6,605 bases of DNA from contig JACMLA010000793.1 in the NCBI GenBank assembly GCA_014379815.1, positions 1-6,605 of the forward strand, written 5' to 3'. Shown here piece by piece: positions 5,659 to 6,605 of this stretch; positions within the stretch are counted from its first letter, which is position 1, and the number at the start of each line of letters is the position of its first letter. A program made the translations under genes and the position numbers. The stretch comes from Bryobacteraceae bacterium (GTDB lineage Bacteria; Acidobacteriota; Terriglobia; Bryobacterales; Bryobacteraceae). The notes under the pieces are model-generated. The model saw nothing but the letters and a program-made list of their open reading frames with translations. It was not told where the DNA came from and did not search any database.

Positions 5659-6605
5659 CGACAGCTGGACGCCGGAGAAGTACGCCACCTTTTTGCGCCT
5701 GCTCGGCGAGCGCGTCGGAGAGCCAGCGCGCTTTCGCCATAGCGAGACGCCGATCTTTGTCGACAGTTCGCTTGTGGATCGCATGGCAACTGCCGGTCGC
5801 GAGATCCTTGAGCAGTTGCTCGAAAACAGCGAGTACCAGCGCGCCTCGGCTGAGGCGATCCCGCCAAAATACCGGGTTCCTAACGAAGCAAGTCATCCTT
5901 TGTTTGTGCAGGCCGACTTTGGTTTAGATGAAAATCTAAACCCGAAGCTGGTCGAGATTCAGGGCTTTCCGTCGCTGTACGCGTACCAGCCTGTCATGTC
6001 GGAGTGTTATCGCGAAGCTTACGAAATCGACACCGCTCTGTCCACTTTGCCGGATCGCACAACCTCTCAGGCGTACGTTGAGCTGCTGGGAAAAGCAGTT
6101 TGCGGCACCCAGGATCCTGAGAATGTTTTCCTTCTGGAAGTCCAGCCGGAGACTCAAAAGACACATTGCGACTTCGTCCTGACAGAACGTCTGTTCGGAG
6201 TACGGGCCATCGACATAGAGTCCGTAAAGAAGCGCGGAAATAAACTATACGCTCCGGGCGATGTGCCGATCCACCGCATTTACAATCGCGCAATTGTGGA
6301 CGAAATTGAGCGCAAAGGAGTGCAACTCGGGTTCGACTGGCGTGACGACCTTGATGTAGAGTGGGCCGGGCATCCCAACTGGTTTTTCCGCCTGAGTAAG
6401 TTTTCTTTACCGTACCTGGACCATCCGGCCGTCCCACGGACCATGTTCGCGAGGCCGGTGGATGATCCCGAGCGCTGGGTTCTCAAGCCGCTATACTCGT
6501 TCGCGGGCCTTGGGGTAATCGTAGGGCCGACGAAAGAACAAGTTGCCAAAGCTTCTCCGGAAGAATATATTCTTCAGGAACGCGTCGATTTCCGGCCTGT
6601 CATCC
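5630..6605 (+). CDS. ATP-grasp-like protein, probably circularly permuted type, partial (right edge)
   Basis: An open frame runs from a likely TTG start at 5630 to the window edge, giving 325 residues without a stop. It is read in a different frame from the aminopeptidase and overlaps it by 29 bases. The N-terminal part contains P-L-F-V-Q-A-D-F-G-L (90-99) and L-V-E-I-Q-G-F-P-S-L-Y (107-117), which resemble the Glu-containing metal-binding strand that comes early in circularly permuted ATP-grasp proteins. Later come I-H-R-I-Y-N-R (214-220) and W-V-L-K-P-L-Y-S-F-A-G-L-G-V (283-296), with Lys286 and a glycine-containing loop as in the ATP-binding part of the fold, then Y-I-L-Q-E-R-V (313-319). 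The metal-ligand-like strand before the lysine/glycine loop is the reverse of the order in the first ATP-grasp of this cluster. No signal peptide is seen. A ligase role is likely from the fold and context, but the assignment rests on motifs alone; a start further downstream cannot be excluded. Confidence 0.7.
   Translation, partial: MIPSHRQWFNDSWTPEKYATFLRLLGERVGEPARFRHSETPIFVDSSLVDRMATAGREILEQLLENSEYQRASAEAIPPKYRVPNEASHPLFVQADFGLDENLNPKLVEIQGFPSLYAYQPVMSECYREAYEIDTALSTLPDRTTSQAYVELLGKAVCGTQDPENVFLLEVQPETQKTHCDFVLTERLFGVRAIDIESVKKRGNKLYAPGDVPIHRIYNRAIVDEIERKGVQLGFDWRDDLDVEWAGHPNWFFRLSKFSLPYLDHPAVPRTMFARPVDDPERWVLKPLYSFAGLGVIVGPTKEQVAKASPEEYILQERVDFRPVI

Noticed and set aside
5302..5896. Minus-strand frames (160 and 96 codons) across the junction of the aminopeptidase and the last gene.
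   Set aside because: They are antisense to two motif-bearing coding regions and show no recognisable domain.

Overview
The window looks like chromosomal DNA of a free-living bacterium with moderately high GC content. The mix of a MacB/FtsX-type permease, stand-alone esterases and an ATP-grasp/YbdK-type ligase cluster would suit an Acidobacteriota-like soil or sediment organism. No rRNA or other phylogenetic marker is present, so this is only an impression. Coding is very dense: apart from about 93 bases between two divergent transcription units and one gap of about 33 bases, everything is protein-coding. I see no tRNA, rRNA, CRISPR array, insertion sequence or phage element.

Layout. Bases 1-1677 are a leftward unit read on the minus strand. 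An alpha/beta-hydrolase esterase (PF00756-like, G-S-S-L-G nucleophile elbow) comes first. Its stop codon overlaps, in an ATGA junction, the start of a MacB-type ABC transporter permease that runs off the left edge. Bases 1678-1770 are a short divergent intergenic region with a 14-base direct repeat. Bases 1771-6605 are a rightward, tightly packed unit of five genes: a second, unrelated-looking esterase (COG4947-like, G-C-S-F-G elbow), an ATP-grasp ligase, a YbdK/GCS2-type carboxylate-amine ligase, an M29-family aminopeptidase, and a second ATP-grasp-like protein that is cut by the right edge. From the first ATP-grasp onward, each gene overlaps the next by 4 to 29 bases, and Shine-Dalgarno sequences lie inside the preceding coding region.

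How the genes could work together (inference). Three ATP-dependent carboxylate-amine/amide-forming enzymes of different types sit with a metallo-aminopeptidase and a serine hydrolase in one apparent operon. That is the composition expected of a pathway that builds, and then trims or recycles, a small peptide-like or amide-linked metabolite without ribosomes or NRPS modules. No dedicated substrate peptide, transporter or regulator is visible in the rightward unit within this window. The product cannot be read from the sequence. The cluster as a whole is the most interesting object here.
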